From positions 1-64,000 of the forward strand of contig UQNA01000004.1 in the NCBI GenBank assembly GCA_900542195.1: a stretch of 64,000 bases of DNA, written 5' to 3'. Below, one piece after another: positions 7,304-17,362 of this stretch. Made by a program: the position numbers and the translations under genes. The stretch's first letter is position 1, and each line of letters starts with the position of its first letter. The notes under the pieces are model-generated. The model saw only the letters and a program-made list of their open reading frames with translations, was not told where the DNA came from and did no database searches. The DNA comes from an uncultured Sutterella sp. Lineage in GTDB: Bacteria; Pseudomonadota; Gammaproteobacteria; Burkholderiales; Burkholderiaceae_F.

Positions 7304-8767
7304 TTACTGCTCTTCGTTCATGATGTCGCGGGCAAGCCGTTTACCCAACTCGACTCCTGGCTGATCGAACGGATTGATGCCGAACAGGTTGCCGAGCATC
7401 GTAGTCTTGTGTTCGTACATAGCCATTAAAGCTCCTAAGGAGTATGGGCTGATGTCCCTAACTCGAATGACGTTGACCGTGTTCATGGCCAAAGAATCAT
7501 CGTCTTCGGTCACTAAAACATTGGCCTGAGCCTTGGCATTAGCCAAAAGGAAGTCATGATGAACGGTAAGACTGTGAGCAGGTCTGTCCGCCCAAAGAAT
7601 GTCGATAGCCGTTCTGGCAACGCCCTGTCTCAGACATTGGAAGAATGTGTGCTGGGCATCATTGCCTAAACCGCCCCAAACAATACGGCCTGTAGGAAAA
7701 AAGGTCAGTTCGCCGTTCGTTAGACGGCTCTTGCCCAAGCTCTCCATCTGCAGCTGCTGAAGCCATTGAATCATGTGGCGCAGACGATGCTCATAAGGAA
7801 GGAAGCATAAAGTCCCGGCATTTAACGCAATAGAGTTCCAGATACTGAGTAAAGCCAAAGTCAAAGGCAGGTTCTTTTCAGGTTCACTTTCAATGGAATG
7901 CATATCCATTTGATGCGCACCGCGAAGGAATTCATCAAAGTGTGTCGGACCTAAAGCAATCATCAGCGGCAGGCCTGTTGCGCTCCAAACAGAGAAGCGT
8001 CCGCCGACCCAATCCCAGATAGGGAAACGTCTTGCGCAAGGCACCCCGATTTTTTCTCCGGCTTTTTCATTGGAAGAGACAACCACAAAGTGCTTGCAAA
8101 GTTCTTCCCCTTCAATGCCCTGCTGAATAAACCAGTTGCGGATGGTTTCTGCGTTCAGCAAAGTTTCAGCCGTGCCGAAACTCTTACTGGAAACAATAAC
8201 CAACGTAGTGCTGGCGGACAGCTTAGAGAGAAGATTGACCAACACCCAGCCGTCAACGTTACTCACCCAGTGAACGGCAATTGAGGAAGTGTTCATGTCC
8301 TGGCAGGCATCGTAGACAAAGTGAGGACCTGCGAAAGAACCGCCGATACCGACATTAATAACATCGGTAATTCTTTGCCCTGTAGTGCCTCTCCATAAAC
8401 CTTGACGGATTTCATAAGCAAATTTACGCATCTCATCAAGATTCTTGCGGACAGCTTCAGCCTGCGGCAGGGAAGACTCCGGATCTCTTAAAAGAGTATG
8501 CAGTGCGGCACGTTTTTCTGAAGAATTAACTTGCTTACCTTGCATCATATTGCGATGACGCTCAACCAGATGAACGTCTTCCGCAATACGGTATAAATGC
8601 TTTAATTCTTCTTCATTTAAGCGCTGGCGGGAAATATCGACCTTTACTCCGCAGGCTTCCAAAGTATGGTCGCCGCCGAGAAGCTTCGGAGGATTTTTCT
8701 CGTATTCGTCACTGTAAGCTGAAATTTCGGCCAATCCGGCCTGGGTCTTAGAAAGGAATTCTGGCAT
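7304..8767 (-). CDS. pgi: Glucose-6-phosphate isomerase
   Basis: 487 residues, shorter than the roughly 550-residue E. coli enzyme. It interconverts glucose-6-P and fructose-6-P in the cytosol. Visible features are NVGIGGSFAGPHFV near 138-151 (the sugar-phosphate loop, usually GGSDLGP), WDWVGGRFSVWSATGLP near 251-267 (PGI signature), MESLGKS near 343-349 with the catalytic Glu, AQHTFFQ near 373-379 with the catalytic His, and GVELGKR near 474-480 with the catalytic Lys. It overlaps the end of the phosphomannomutase gene by 20 bases, so both are one transcript supplying sugar phosphates. Confidence 0.94.
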   Translation of the reverse strand: MPEFLSKTQAGLAEISAYSDEYEKNPPKLLGGDHTLEACGVKVDISRQRLNEEELKHLYRIAEDVHLVERHRNMMQGKQVNSSEKRAALHTLLRDPESSLPQAEAVRKNLDEMRKFAYEIRQGLWRGTTGQRITDVINVGIGGSFAGPHFVYDACQDMNTSSIAVHWVSNVDGWVLVNLLSKLSASTTLVIVSSKSFGTAETLLNAETIRNWFIQQGIEGEELCKHFVVVSSNEKAGEKIGVPCARRFPIWDWVGGRFSVWSATGLPLMIALGPTHFDEFLRGAHQMDMHSIESEPEKNLPLTLALLSIWNSIALNAGTLCFLPYEHRLRHMIQWLQQLQMESLGKSRLTNGELTFFPTGRIVWGGLGNDAQHTFFQCLRQGVARTAIDILWADRPAHSLTVHHDFLLANAKAQANVLVTEDDDSLAMNTVNVIRVRDISPYSLGALMAMYEHKTTMLGNLFGINPFDQPGVELGKRLARDIMNEEQ

Positions 8768-10133
8768 TCGGTTCTACTCTCAAAATCTCGTCTTTAAATC
8801 TCTGCTGGATTCTCTTAAGGGCGTCTTCGCTGTCTGCTTCAAAGCGCAAAACAACGACGGGAGTGGTATTGGAAGGACGGGCTAATGCGAATCCATCATC
8901 CCATTCAACTCTGATGCCGTCGATGGTGATGATATCTTTGGCATCCTCAAACTTAGCATTTTGCTTAATTTTTTCGACCAATTCGAAATTTTCTCCTTCA
9001 GCTGTCGGAATCTGTAATTCCGGTGTGCTTACAGCATTAGGAAGATTCTTCAGCGGCTCATTTGCATCGGCAAAGCGAGTCAGAATTTCAATCATGCGGG
9101 TACCGGCATAGACCCCGTCATCAAATCCGGGCCAGCGATCATGGAAGAAAATATGTCCGCTCATTTCACCGGCGAAATCCGCATTGACCTCTTTCATCTT
9201 TGCTTTAATCAAGGAGTGTCCGGTGCGGGACATCACGGCTTTACCGCCCCTGGACTCAACGAACGGCTTGATGTTTCTGGTGCACTTGACGTCGTAAACA
9301 ATAGTGGCGCCCGGACGCTTGGAAAGAATATCGCCTGCAAAAAGCATTGCCTGGCGATCCGGATAAATAATTTCACCGTCTTTAGTTACCACGCCCAGAC
9401 GATCGCCGTCGCCGTCAAAAGCCAAACCGACTTCGGAGTCGCCTTCTTTGAGAGCCTTGATCAAATCTTGCAAATTAGCCGGTTTGGAAGGATCCGGATG
9501 GTGGTTAGGGAAATTGCCGTCAACATTGGTGTAGAGCTCTTCAACTTCCGCACCTAGTGTTTTGAATAAAGCTGCCGCAGTCGGGCCGGCAATGCCGTTG
9601 CCTGCGTCAATGGCTATTTTAATAGGACGGGAAAACTTCACATCATCGGTGATGGACTTCATGTAGGCCGGGAGCACGTCGACTTTTTCGTAGCTTCCTT
9701 TTTCTTCTGCTGTATAGAGTTTGTCTGCCACAATAGCCTTGTAGAGATCCTGAATAGTTTCTCCGTACAAAGTTTCGCCGGCTAGCATCATCTTCAGTCC
9801 GTTATAGTCAGGAGGATTGTGGCTGCCGGTAACAGCAACGCCGCTTCCTGTTTTTAAATAGACCGTACTGAAATAAAGGACGGGTGTAGGAACTGCGCCG
9901 ATATCATAGACACCAATGCCCGCTTCTCGAATGCCGCGCATCAAAGCACATTGAAGTCTAGGCCCGCTCAAGCGTCCGTCTCTTCCTACGCAAATGTGGC
10001 TGACCCCCTTTTCTCTTGCTTTTGTTCCGAGGGCTTGGCCAACTAAAAAACAAACATCTTCAGTTAAAGTTTTATCAACAATGCCTCGAATATCGTAGGC
10101 CTTAAATATGGATTGTGAGATCGCTGTCATCAA
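8748..10133 (-). CDS. algC: Bifunctional phosphomannomutase/phosphoglucomutase
   Basis: 461 residues, the length of AlgC-type alpha-D-phosphohexomutases. It interconverts hexose 1- and 6-phosphates, feeding GalU and LPS sugar synthesis. The four domains are recognisable: KAYDIRG near 10-16, the phosphoserine loop VTGSHNPPDYNGLK near 100-113, the metal loop FDGDGDRLG near 238-246, the sugar-binding GEMSGHIFF near 320-328, and the phosphate-binding RPSNTTPVVVLRFE near 418-431. It is first in a two-gene operon with pgi and divergent from rfaE1. Dual substrate use is family knowledge. Confidence 0.92.
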   Translation of the reverse strand: MMTAISQSIFKAYDIRGIVDKTLTEDVCFLVGQALGTKAREKGVSHICVGRDGRLSGPRLQCALMRGIREAGIGVYDIGAVPTPVLYFSTVYLKTGSGVAVTGSHNPPDYNGLKMMLAGETLYGETIQDLYKAIVADKLYTAEEKGSYEKVDVLPAYMKSITDDVKFSRPIKIAIDAGNGIAGPTAAALFKTLGAEVEELYTNVDGNFPNHHPDPSKPANLQDLIKALKEGDSEVGLAFDGDGDRLGVVTKDGEIIYPDRQAMLFAGDILSKRPGATIVYDVKCTRNIKPFVESRGGKAVMSRTGHSLIKAKMKEVNADFAGEMSGHIFFHDRWPGFDDGVYAGTRMIEILTRFADANEPLKNLPNAVSTPELQIPTAEGENFELVEKIKQNAKFEDAKDIITIDGIRVEWDDGFALARPSNTTPVVVLRFEADSEDALKRIQQRFKDEILRVEPNARIPF

Positions 10134-10347
10134 TCCGTCCTCCTAATAGTTACTTCGCGTCATTTTAATGATTTAGAGACAATTTAGAAACATTTAGCTC
10201 GAGAAGAGCCCATAGAAGGAGGAGGTTTGCAGAAAATATGTTAAAAATCACAAAATTCTGTGACATTTTTCTCGGGCAAAAAAACATCTTATTTTTGTGT
10301 TGGAGCGTGTAAGCGTAAAATCAATCCAACTTAGAAGGTCCGAACAT

Positions 10348-11292
10348 ATGGAATTAGAAAATATTAATAAGAAGACAATCGAAGCGGCATCCATCCTTGT
10401 GGTTGGAGATGCAATGCTGGACCGTTATTGGTTCGGAGATGCATCCCGCATCTCTCCTGAAGCCCCCGTTCCCGTAGTTAAAGTAACAAGAAGAGAAGAT
10501 CGTCTCGGCGGAGCGGCTAACGTAGCTAGAAACTCGGCCAGCCTCGGTTCACTTACTTCCTTATTAGCCGTCATTGGAGATGATGAAGCGGGCAACGTAT
10601 TGATGGAGCTTTTGGAAAAAAGCAACGTCCGTCCGTGTCTCTATAAGGATCCCAACAGCACAACCACAGTCAAGCTCAGAATCCTCGCCCGAAATCAACA
10701 GATGCTCCGTACGGATTTCGAGTCACAGGTTCAGGGATTAGCTCTCGACATGCACGAGTCCCGTTTCGCCTCTCTGCTTCCGGATCATGACGCCGTCATC
10801 TTGTCTGACTACGGCAAAGGCGGCCTGGACAGAATCGCGAAAATCATTGAGCAAGGAAGAACTTTCGGAAAACCAATTCTCATTGATCCGAAAGGTGATG
10901 ATTACTCGCGCTACAAATATGCAACCTGCATCACTCCGAACAGAAGTGAGCTTGCCCAAGTCGTCGGCCAATGGCGTGATGAAGAGGACTTGCACAACCG
11001 AGCTCAAAACTTGAGAGAGGAGCTCAAGCTCGAAAAACTTCTGCTGACTAGAAGTGAAGAAGGAATGACGCTGTTTGACGAAGACGGCAGCTGGAGCGTT
11101 CCAGCCCAGGCTAGGGAAGTTTTTGATGTGTCAGGTGCAGGAGATACCGTTATTTCAGTACTCGGCGTGATGCTTGCCGCCGGGTACGACTGGCGCACGG
11201 CAGTCACCGTTTCTAACAGGGCCGGCAGTATTGTTGTTGGAAAATTAGGAACTGCTACCGTCACCTTCGAAGAATTATTTGGCAAACAATAA
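10348..11292 (+). CDS. rfaE1: D-glycero-beta-D-manno-heptose-7-phosphate kinase (HldE N-terminal equivalent)
   Basis: 314 residues from the ATG at 10348, preceded by AGAAGG at good spacing. An upstream in-frame start at 10297 has no ribosome site and would add an unconserved N terminus. PfkB/ribokinase fold: VVGDAMLDRYWFG at the N terminus, the GG motif RLGGAANVARN, and DVSGAGDTVISVL near the C terminus with the catalytic Asp. It makes heptose 1,7-bisphosphate in the ADP-heptose pathway. The kinase and adenylyltransferase fused as HldE in E. coli are separate genes here. It is first in the rfaE1-hldD-gmhB-rfaE2 operon. Confidence 0.94.
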   Translation: MELENINKKTIEAASILVVGDAMLDRYWFGDASRISPEAPVPVVKVTRREDRLGGAANVARNSASLGSLTSLLAVIGDDEAGNVLMELLEKSNVRPCLYKDPNSTTTVKLRILARNQQMLRTDFESQVQGLALDMHESRFASLLPDHDAVILSDYGKGGLDRIAKIIEQGRTFGKPILIDPKGDDYSRYKYATCITPNRSELAQVVGQWRDEEDLHNRAQNLREELKLEKLLLTRSEEGMTLFDEDGSWSVPAQAREVFDVSGAGDTVISVLGVMLAAGYDWRTAVTVSNRAGSIVVGKLGTATVTFEELFGKQ

Positions 11293-11311
11293 TTAACTAA
11301 AGGAATTAATC

Positions 11312-12307
11312 ATGAGTTTTATTGTTACAGGGGCAGCCGGTTTTATCGGCGCCAACATTGTCCGAGGACTCAACCAGCGTGGCATTACCGATATTCTTGC
11401 CGTGGACAACCTGACTAAGTCCGACAAATTCACTAACTTAGCCGATACCGTAATCGCCGACTACTTGGACAAGAGAGTCTTTATTGACTTGGTCAAAAAA
11501 GGCGAAATCGCCGCTCCTGAAGCCATTTTCCACCAAGGCGCCTGCTCCGATACCATGGAGTTAGACGGCCATTACATGATGGAAAATAATTACCGCTACA
11601 CCTTGGAATTGTTTAACTGGTGTCAGGCTAAGAAAATCCCGTTCTTCTATGCTTCCTCGGCTGCAACTTACGGTGCATCGTCCGTGTTCGTAGAAAATGT
11701 AGCCTATGAAAAACCGTTAAACGTTTACGGCTACTCCAAGTACCTCTTCGACCAAGTTCTTCGCAGAGAAATGCAGAAAGGCCTAACAGCCCCGGTTGCA
11801 GGTCTTCGTTACTTCAATGTGTACGGCCGTATGGAACAGCACAAAGGCCGTATGGCTTCCGTTGCTTTCCATCAATACCACCAATTTAGAAAGGACGGTA
11901 AAGTCAAACTGTTCGAAGGCTGTCTCGGCTATGCCAACGGCGACCAGAAACGCGACTTCGTCTATATTGACGACGTAATAGACGTCAATATGTTCTGCTT
12001 AGACAAATCCATCACCGGCATTTACAACTGCGGAACGGGACATGCTCAACCTTTCAATGACGTTGCATTGACCGTCGTCAACACTTTGAGAGAACAAGAA
12101 GGCAAAGAGGCCTTAACCTTGGAAGATGCCGTCGCCCATGACTTCATCGAATACATTCCGTTCCCTCAAGCTCTTGTCGGGAAATATCAGGCCTTTACTC
12201 AAGCCGATTTAACTCATTTGAGAGCCGCAGGCTACGATAAGCCCTTTAAGACCGTTCAAGAAGGCACAAAAGCCTATATGCTTGAGCTTCTTAAGAAGTA
12301 TCCATAA
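11312..12307 (+). CDS. hldD: ADP-L-glycero-D-manno-heptose 6-epimerase
   Basis: 331 residues. It converts ADP-D,D-heptose to ADP-L,D-heptose for WaaC. The extended SDR fold is shown by [16 protein letters not shown] (residues 4-19), the catalytic YGYSKYLFD near 138-146 (Tyr-x-x-x-Lys) and [17 protein letters not shown] near 168-184, a typical HldD segment. AAAGGAA lies eight bases before the ATG. It follows rfaE1 by 19 bases and precedes gmhB by 7. Confidence 0.96.
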   Translation: MSFIVTGAAGFIGANIVRGLNQRGITDILAVDNLTKSDKFTNLADTVIADYLDKRVFIDLVKKGEIAAPEAIFHQGACSDTMELDGHYMMENNYRYTLELFNWCQAKKIPFFYASSAATYGASSVFVENVAYEKPLNVYGYSKYLFDQVLRREMQKGLTAPVAGLRYFNVYGRMEQHKGRMASVAFHQYHQFRKDGKVKLFEGCLGYANGDQKRDFVYIDDVIDVNMFCLDKSITGIYNCGTGHAQPFNDVALTVVNTLREQEGKEALTLEDAVAHDFIEYIPFPQALVGKYQAFTQADLTHLRAAGYDKPFKTVQEGTKAYMLELLKKYP

Positions 12308-12314
12308 ACGGCCG

Positions 12315-12896
12315 ATGGTTTATAAATTTCTATTCTCCAGAAAAGCGCCAACCCCGGTCAAAGCCGCATTTCTTGATCGGGACGGCGTAATCAACATCGA
12401 TTACGCCTATGTCAGCAAGAAAGAGCATTTTGATTTTGTTGACGGTGCATTAGAGGGCATTCGGGTGTTAGTCGAAAAAGGATATGCACCCGTGCTCATC
12501 ACCAATCAAAGCGGTATCGGACGAGGGAAATATACCGTTTTTGAATTCAAAAAATTATGCTGCTGGCTTGAAGGAGTATTGGCTAAGCAAAACACACCCT
12601 TACTGGCCGTTTATTTTTGTCCTCACCATCCGGCAAAGGCTTTTGCTCCTTATCTGCAAGAGTGCAGCTGCCGAAAGCCGGCACCCGGTATGCTTCTGGC
12701 TGCTCAGGAAAATCTCAACATCGACATGACGCAGAGCATCTTTATCGGTGACAAAAACAGCGACATGACCGCCGCGATGCGCGCCGGCATACCGACCCGC
12801 ATCTTGGTGCAAAGCGACGGATATAAACCCTTTGACAAGCAGGATTGCTGCACCCAAACCGCTAAAAATCTTTTAGAGGCTGCTGAACGATTATGA
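12315..12896 (+). CDS. gmhB: D-glycero-beta-D-manno-heptose 1,7-bisphosphate 7-phosphatase
   Basis: 193 residues from ATG 12315. A TTG start at 12282 inside hldD is possible, but the added residues do not look conserved. HAD family: FLDRDGVIN contains the nucleophile/acid pair DxD, ITNQSGIGRG is motif II, and FIGDKNSDMTAA holds the distal acidic residues. CPHHP and CSCRKP supply the Cys/His zinc cluster typical of GmhB. It removes the 7-phosphate after RfaE1 and before RfaE2. Its stop overlaps the rfaE2 ATG by four bases. Confidence 0.93.
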   Translation: MVYKFLFSRKAPTPVKAAFLDRDGVINIDYAYVSKKEHFDFVDGALEGIRVLVEKGYAPVLITNQSGIGRGKYTVFEFKKLCCWLEGVLAKQNTPLLAVYFCPHHPAKAFAPYLQECSCRKPAPGMLLAAQENLNIDMTQSIFIGDKNSDMTAAMRAGIPTRILVQSDGYKPFDKQDCCTQTAKNLLEAAERL

Positions 12897-13402
12897 CCAC
12901 TCATCTTCCTCCCCCAAGCTTTGAACAAAAAATTACAACGATGGAAAACTTGGCTGAAGCGGTAGGCAAGCTTCCTAAACCCGTCGTTCTTACCAACGGC
13001 GTTTTCGATATCCTGCACCGAGGCCATGTCACTTATCTTGCCCAAGCCAAGTCATTAGGAAAAAGTCTTGTGGTTGCTGTCAACAGCGATAAATCCGTCA
13101 AAATGCTTGGCAAAGGAGACGACAGACCCATCAATACGGAGGCAGATCGAGCTGCTGTTCTTGCCGCCTTGGAGAGTGTTGATTTAGTGGTGATATTTCC
13201 GGATAAAGTTCCGTTGGAAGCTGTTCGTCAGGCAAAACCAGACATTTATGTAAAAGGCGGCGACTATAAGATTGAAGATCTTCCTGAAGCTGAAATTGTC
13301 CATTCTTACGGCGGAAAGGTTGTCACGGTCGCCTTTGAACATGACAGGAGCACCACAAAGTTATTAAAGAAAGTACGTCAAACTTCCGCAGAAGCAAAAT
13401 AG
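12893..13402 (+). CDS. rfaE2: D-glycero-beta-D-manno-heptose 1-phosphate adenylyltransferase (HldE C-terminal equivalent)
   Basis: 169 residues. Nucleotidyltransferase fold with TNGVFDILHRGHVTYL near 38-53, the cytidylyl/adenylyltransferase HxGH-type signature, and KGGDYKIEDLPE near 121-132. It makes ADP-D-glycero-D-manno-heptose from heptose 1-phosphate and ATP. It is last in the ADP-heptose operon, with an ATGA overlap to gmhB. The first pathway enzyme, GmhA isomerase, is not in this window. Confidence 0.94.
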   Translation: MTTHLPPPSFEQKITTMENLAEAVGKLPKPVVLTNGVFDILHRGHVTYLAQAKSLGKSLVVAVNSDKSVKMLGKGDDRPINTEADRAAVLAALESVDLVVIFPDKVPLEAVRQAKPDIYVKGGDYKIEDLPEAEIVHSYGGKVVTVAFEHDRSTTKLLKKVRQTSAEAK

Positions 13403-13442
13403 ACGAACTTACACATCTCAAGATTCGTTGACCGAGACCAAA

Positions 13443-13490
13443 GAAAAAGCGGCTTGCCGAGCATAATCGAGCGTGCCGCTTTCTTTTTTC
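13443..13490. terminator. Bidirectional terminator between rfaE2 and galU
   Basis: AAAGCGGC (13446-13453) pairs with GCCGCTTT (13475-13482). The plus strand continues CTTTTTTC and the minus strand ends in TTTTTC. It lies between the convergent rfaE2 and galU genes and can serve both. Confidence 0.75.
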
Positions 13491-13500
13491 TCAAGATTTC

Positions 13501-14337
13501 TTACGCGATCTTATAACCGTCTTTTCTTGCGAAGTGAACTGTAGCATTCAAAAATCCTTGCTTGGAGCCGCAGTCGAATCTTTCACCTTCGTAAGAGCAA
13601 ACATAGGTATTCTTCTTTTCCAATTCTCTGGCAATTGCGTCAGTTAATTGGATTTCACCGCCTGCTCCCTTAGGAATTTTCTTGAGGCTATCAAAGATTT
13701 CCGGCTCAAGAATATATCTGCCGATAACAGCCAAGGTGGACGGGGCTTTATCAGGATCCGGCTTTTCAATGATGGACTCAACCTTAGTCACGTCGCCCTT
13801 TTCCGCAACCTTCACGATACCGTAATCCTTGGTTTTTTCGCGAGGAACAACTTGAACGGCTAAAACGCTGCCGCCGCCCTTATCTTCACGAGTCTTCATT
13901 AACTGCTCAATAACCGGCTTCTTAGAATCAATCAAGTCATCGGCAAGAATGACAGCAAACGGTTCGTTGCCGATTACCGGTTCACCGCAAAGCACGGCAT
14001 GGCCGAGACCCAGAGGTTCCGGCTGACGGATAAAGATGAAATTGATTCCTGAAGGAACAATATCTCTTAGGGTCTTGAGAAGAGCTGTCTTGCCTTTAAC
14101 TTCCAAATCTCTTTCTAATTCAGGAGCGCTGTCGAAGTGATCTTCAATAGCACGTTTATGACGGCCGGTAATAAAGATCATATCGGTGATGCCTGCCTTA
14201 GCAGCTTCTTCAACGGCATATTGAATTAGAGGCTTATCCACTACGGGAAGCATTTCTTTCGGCATAGCCTTGGTTGCAGGAAGAAATCTAGTACCGAGAC
14301 CAGCAACGGGGAAAATCGCTTTTCTTACAGGTTTCAT
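13501..14337 (-). CDS. galU: UTP-glucose-1-phosphate uridylyltransferase
   Basis: 278 residues, normal for bacterial GalU. It makes UDP-glucose from UTP and glucose-1-phosphate, which AlgC can supply. The N terminus has [20 protein letters not shown] (residues 7-26), the nucleotide-binding loop with the basic residue. [19 protein letters not shown] near 191-209 is the sugar-binding region. It is the last gene of a probable minus-strand group behind plsC, with 76 bases between them. Confidence 0.95.
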   Translation of the reverse strand: MKPVRKAIFPVAGLGTRFLPATKAMPKEMLPVVDKPLIQYAVEEAAKAGITDMIFITGRHKRAIEDHFDSAPELERDLEVKGKTALLKTLRDIVPSGINFIFIRQPEPLGLGHAVLCGEPVIGNEPFAVILADDLIDSKKPVIEQLMKTREDKGGGSVLAVQVVPREKTKDYGIVKVAEKGDVTKVESIIEKPDPDKAPSTLAVIGRYILEPEIFDSLKKIPKGAGGEIQLTDAIARELEKKNTYVCSYEGERFDCGSKQGFLNATVHFARKDGYKIA

Positions 14338-14413
14338 TGTCTTTAATTTTGGGTTAACAAAGGTTTGTCTGATTTTAAACTCTTTAGACCTTTGGTCATA
14401 GGCTAGAAGTTTT

Positions 14414-15247
14414 CTAGGAATGGCCTATTGCTTTAGAAAGAGCATTCGCTTCGTTGGGGTCATGTTCTAAGAAACGGTCTCCCCAAACACGTCTAAGCTC
14501 TTCGCGCATTCTTTCCTCGCAAATTTTGCCAACCTGATGACGGTCAAGGCCTTTAGTGTCAATTGGCTCTAAAAAATGAGCTGTTGCAACAACATCTTTT
14601 GTCGTCACAACGTTCCAAAGAGATCCCATAAGCGTCACATCTCCGCAGAAGGCAACTTTAGTTGTCGGAACCCCTTCACTTGTATAGACCAGAACCATCG
14701 GCTGTACAACTGCACCCGCTTTAACCGCAGGAGCCAAGAAATTGGATTTCAGGGGAAGCAAAGAGTTTCCGAATGTGGTAGTTCCCTCAGCAAAAAGAGC
14801 GACGACCTCTTTTCTTTGCAAAGCTTCTTGAATGTCCGTATTAATCTGAAGAATCGCTCTCTTAGAAGAACGATTAATAAAGAGTGTGCCGATCGCCTGA
14901 GCAATCTTTCCGAAAATCGGCCAGTTGGCAATTTCGGCTTTGGCCACAAAACGGCTTGCAACGGCAGAATCCAACGAGAAGATATCTACCCAGGAAATAT
15001 GGTTAGAGACAATAATCTCTCCCGGGGCTTCCTCGGTTAAGCCGTACTCCAGCATACTTTTCGGAAGACTGCCGGTATAAGCCGTTTTTACGCCTGCCAT
15101 CGCCAAAATGCGGCGGTTGTATTCTTTAATCATCCGCCCTTGTTCTTTCTTATCAACCCTCTGGAATTTTGTATAAGCAACAAACAAAACCCAAAGAGAA
15201 TAGGTAAGAAGCGAAACCATACGGGAAACACCAACCAAAATTCTCAT
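14414..15247 (-). CDS. plsC: 1-acyl-sn-glycerol-3-phosphate acyltransferase (PlsC family)
   Basis: 277 residues with an N-terminal membrane segment at about 9-25. The LPLAT acyltransferase box is [10 protein letters not shown] near 81-90 (NHxxxxD), and [19 protein letters not shown] near 152-170 is the EGTR-like glycerol-phosphate motif. It acylates lysophosphatidic acid at the inner membrane. It starts six bases after the ruvX stop, so yqgE-ruvX-plsC are co-transcribed. Acylation of another lysolipid cannot be excluded. Confidence 0.85.
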   Translation of the reverse strand: MRILVGVSRMVSLLTYSLWVLFVAYTKFQRVDKKEQGRMIKEYNRRILAMAGVKTAYTGSLPKSMLEYGLTEEAPGEIIVSNHISWVDIFSLDSAVASRFVAKAEIANWPIFGKIAQAIGTLFINRSSKRAILQINTDIQEALQRKEVVALFAEGTTTFGNSLLPLKSNFLAPAVKAGAVVQPMVLVYTSEGVPTTKVAFCGDVTLMGSLWNVVTTKDVVATAHFLEPIDTKGLDRHQVGKICEERMREELRRVWGDRFLEHDPNEANALSKAIGHS

Positions 15248-15253
15248 GATTTT

Positions 15254-15706
15254 TTAATTTACGTTATCGATAAAATTTTCTCTGAACCACTGTTCCAGAA
15301 TGACCTGAGCGGCTAGATCGTCAATGTAATCATCTGCGCCCTCCTCTACATCAACTGAGGAAAAGCGTTCATCCACTCTTGCCACATATACATTGAACCG
15401 GCCGTTGATTTGATTAGCAAAGTTTTCACAGACAGGGGTCATTGAGTTAGGAGCGCCGTCCTTATGACGAGGAACACCAACAACCACCAACGCCGGCTTC
15501 CAATCTTCCATGATCTGCGTAATTTGCTTCCACTTTTCTTGGTTTTTCTTCCAATGAATAATGGTTAGAGGGCGGCTGTCCTTGACAACCGTGTTGCCGA
15601 TTGCGACTCCTATTCTGGCTAATCCATAGTCGAAAGCCAAAATAATGCTGTCTTCCGATAGTTTTTCGATGACTTTCTGAGGAAGAGGGGAATTCTCTTT
15701 AAGCAT
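15254..15706 (-). CDS. ruvX: Putative pre-16S rRNA nuclease / Holliday junction resolvase (YqgF)
   Basis: 150 residues from ATG 15706. The TTG at 15715 would place the GGAAGG ribosome site too close. RNase H-like fold with ILAFDYGLARIGVAIGN near 26-42 carrying the first catalytic Asp, VVVGVPRH near 74-81, and DERFSSVDVEEGADDYIDDLAA near the C terminus with the other acidic residues. YqgF is implicated in 16S rRNA 5' maturation. It overlaps yqgE by 8 bases, a pairing common in proteobacteria. Confidence 0.92.
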   Translation of the reverse strand: MLKENSPLPQKVIEKLSEDSIILAFDYGLARIGVAIGNTVVKDSRPLTIIHWKKNQEKWKQITQIMEDWKPALVVVGVPRHKDGAPNSMTPVCENFANQINGRFNVYVARVDERFSSVDVEEGADDYIDDLAAQVILEQWFRENFIDNVN

Positions 15707-16250
15707 GACCGACAATACCTTCCATTGATTTGAATTGATTCACATCAATTCCCAATTCTGCCAATGCGGCGTCGTATTTCATCTGATAAGGCATCTCAAA
15801 GAGTATCTCTTTATTGAAAGGTGCAACTAACCAATCTTCTCGGCCCAATTCATCTTCCAACTGACCTACGGCCCATCCTGCGTAACCGACGGCGCACAAA
15901 AAATTTGAAGGCCCGGTGCCTTTGAGGATATCGTCAAAAATATCAACTGACACGGTTGTTACTACTCCGGGTCCTGATCTCATGGATCTCATCCACAATT
16001 TTTCGTCAGGATGAAGAAAAATCCCCTGGTGAGGAGCTACAGGACCGCCCCAAAATACGGGCATTTCCTCAACTTTACGAGGAAAAGAGTACTGAGTAAA
16101 AAGACTTTGTAAAGTCATTCCGATTGGTCGATTAACCACTATACCGGTTGCTCCGTCTTTGCCGTGTTCGATCATATAGATCAAAGTTTCCTGGAATCTA
16201 GGATCCTGCATAGACGGTGCTGCAATTAAAAATTGCCCAGTCAAATCCAC
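15699..16250 (-). CDS. yqgE: YqgE/AlgH family protein (DUF179)
   Basis: 183 residues from GTG 16250, chosen because GGGAG lies eight bases upstream and the protein then begins LTGQFLIAAPSMQDPRF, matching E. coli YqgE; a TTG at 16274 lacks a ribosome site. Family motifs include GIVVNRPIGMTLQSLF and FWGGPVAPHQGIFLH, and FLCAVGYAGWAVGQLEDEL near the C terminus. The molecular function is unknown; AlgH was named for an alginate regulation phenotype in Pseudomonas. A TACAAT -10-like hexamer lies at 16289-16284 on the minus strand. Confidence 0.92.
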   Translation of the reverse strand: MDLTGQFLIAAPSMQDPRFQETLIYMIEHGKDGATGIVVNRPIGMTLQSLFTQYSFPRKVEEMPVFWGGPVAPHQGIFLHPDEKLWMRSMRSGPGVVTTVSVDIFDDILKGTGPSNFLCAVGYAGWAVGQLEDELGREDWLVAPFNKEILFEMPYQMKYDAALAELGIDVNQFKSMEGIVGHA

Positions 16251-16289
16251 TTTATCAACTCCCTCTAGAAACAAGCCAAATACATTGTA

Positions 16290-16789
16290 TCGGATGAGTT
16301 CTTTCTTGGATATAAGGCAGCCACCTTAAAAAAGAATCATAAGGCCAACACTCGACTCTAAATTATCAGTTTACATGCTATCTTTCTCCGACTCTGCCTC
16401 TCAAAATGAGAAGTAATCAAAACCTTTTCTACTTTTTCTAGTCCAGAGAAATTATTCATTTTTTCGCTTAAACTTTTTGACGATAGACGTCTATGACAAG
16501 GTTCATTCTATGACTCGCGGTATTGGGCAAAAAAGAGCTTTCGGCCATTTAAAGTTCTCGGCTGCCGATATTGAACAATAGTTCATTACAGCTAATGAGA
16601 AATCCAGAGTTTAGTTAAATTACAAAGTCACAATGCTTCTGTCATGAGGCCAAGTAAAAAATATGTCAGCATGTAGCTATTTAAAGAAGTAAATCAATCA
16701 GAACTGACTGGAAACAGACGTAGGCGAAATTCGAGCGCAGGAGTCGGTGAATAGTTACGAAAACGGAGTCAGTTATTCAAGGAGACGGA
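16290..16789. other. Intergenic region without a recognised gene
   Basis: About 500 bases between yqgE and the 190-residue membrane protein gene. No open frame with a credible ribosome site, tRNA or terminator was found. The only signal is the strong AAGGAGACGG ribosome site at the right end, which belongs to the next gene. An undetected small RNA remains possible. Confidence 0.4.
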
Positions 16790-17362
16790 ATGTTTGATTC
16801 GAGATATGTGAATGTCCAAGAAGAGAACTGCTCAATAAACGTATATATCTCTGAGCCGGAAAGAGAAGTGAAGAAGTTATTAGCAATTCCTTATTTCTAT
16901 GTCCCACTCAACGAAGAATTTATTGATTATATCGAGGATGCTGTGAAGGAAATTAAGGCCACAAGTTACACTCTTAATTTGTGCTTTCCTACGGATAAGA
17001 ATTATTCCGACACCGACAAGGAGTTATTTAAAGCAAGAATCCACCAATACTTTGTATTCAAAGCAAACAAAGCGAAAAAGAGACTGCATGAAAATTTCCG
17101 TCAGACTGCAGGATTGTTTGTATATGGATTCGTCTTTATGCTTGCCTGTATGCTTATTCGCGGATTTTTCAGCGGATATCCTGATGACTCAATCTTTAAT
17201 TCCATCAGAGAAGGTCTGCTTGTGCTGGGTTGGGTCGCCTTATGGTGTCCTTTTGAAAAACTTCTCTTTGAATGGATACCTCTAAAAAAGGAGCTCAACA
17301 TCTGCAAAAGACTTGCGTCTATGAAGACTGAGTGTATTTCAAAGAACCTTCAGCCCAATTAA
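16790..17362 (+). CDS. Unknown membrane protein with two transmembrane segments
   Basis: 190 residues that I do not recognise. About 100 hydrophilic N-terminal residues, rich in acidic and aromatic positions, are followed by a basic stretch (KANKAKKRLHENFR near 88-101) and two hydrophobic segments at about 104-124 and 141-160. The basic stretch before the first segment predicts a cytosolic N-terminal domain. AAGGAG lies five bases before ATG, the best ribosome site in this stretch, which supports real translation. It stands alone between two long intergenic regions. Confidence 0.7.
   Translation: MFDSRYVNVQEENCSINVYISEPEREVKKLLAIPYFYVPLNEEFIDYIEDAVKEIKATSYTLNLCFPTDKNYSDTDKELFKARIHQYFVFKANKAKKRLHENFRQTAGLFVYGFVFMLACMLIRGFFSGYPDDSIFNSIREGLLVLGWVALWCPFEKLLFEWIPLKKELNICKRLASMKTECISKNLQPN

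Noticed and set aside
10297..10347. Upstream extension of rfaE1
   Set aside because: No ribosome site and no conserved residues; ATG at 10348 has AGAAGG upstream.
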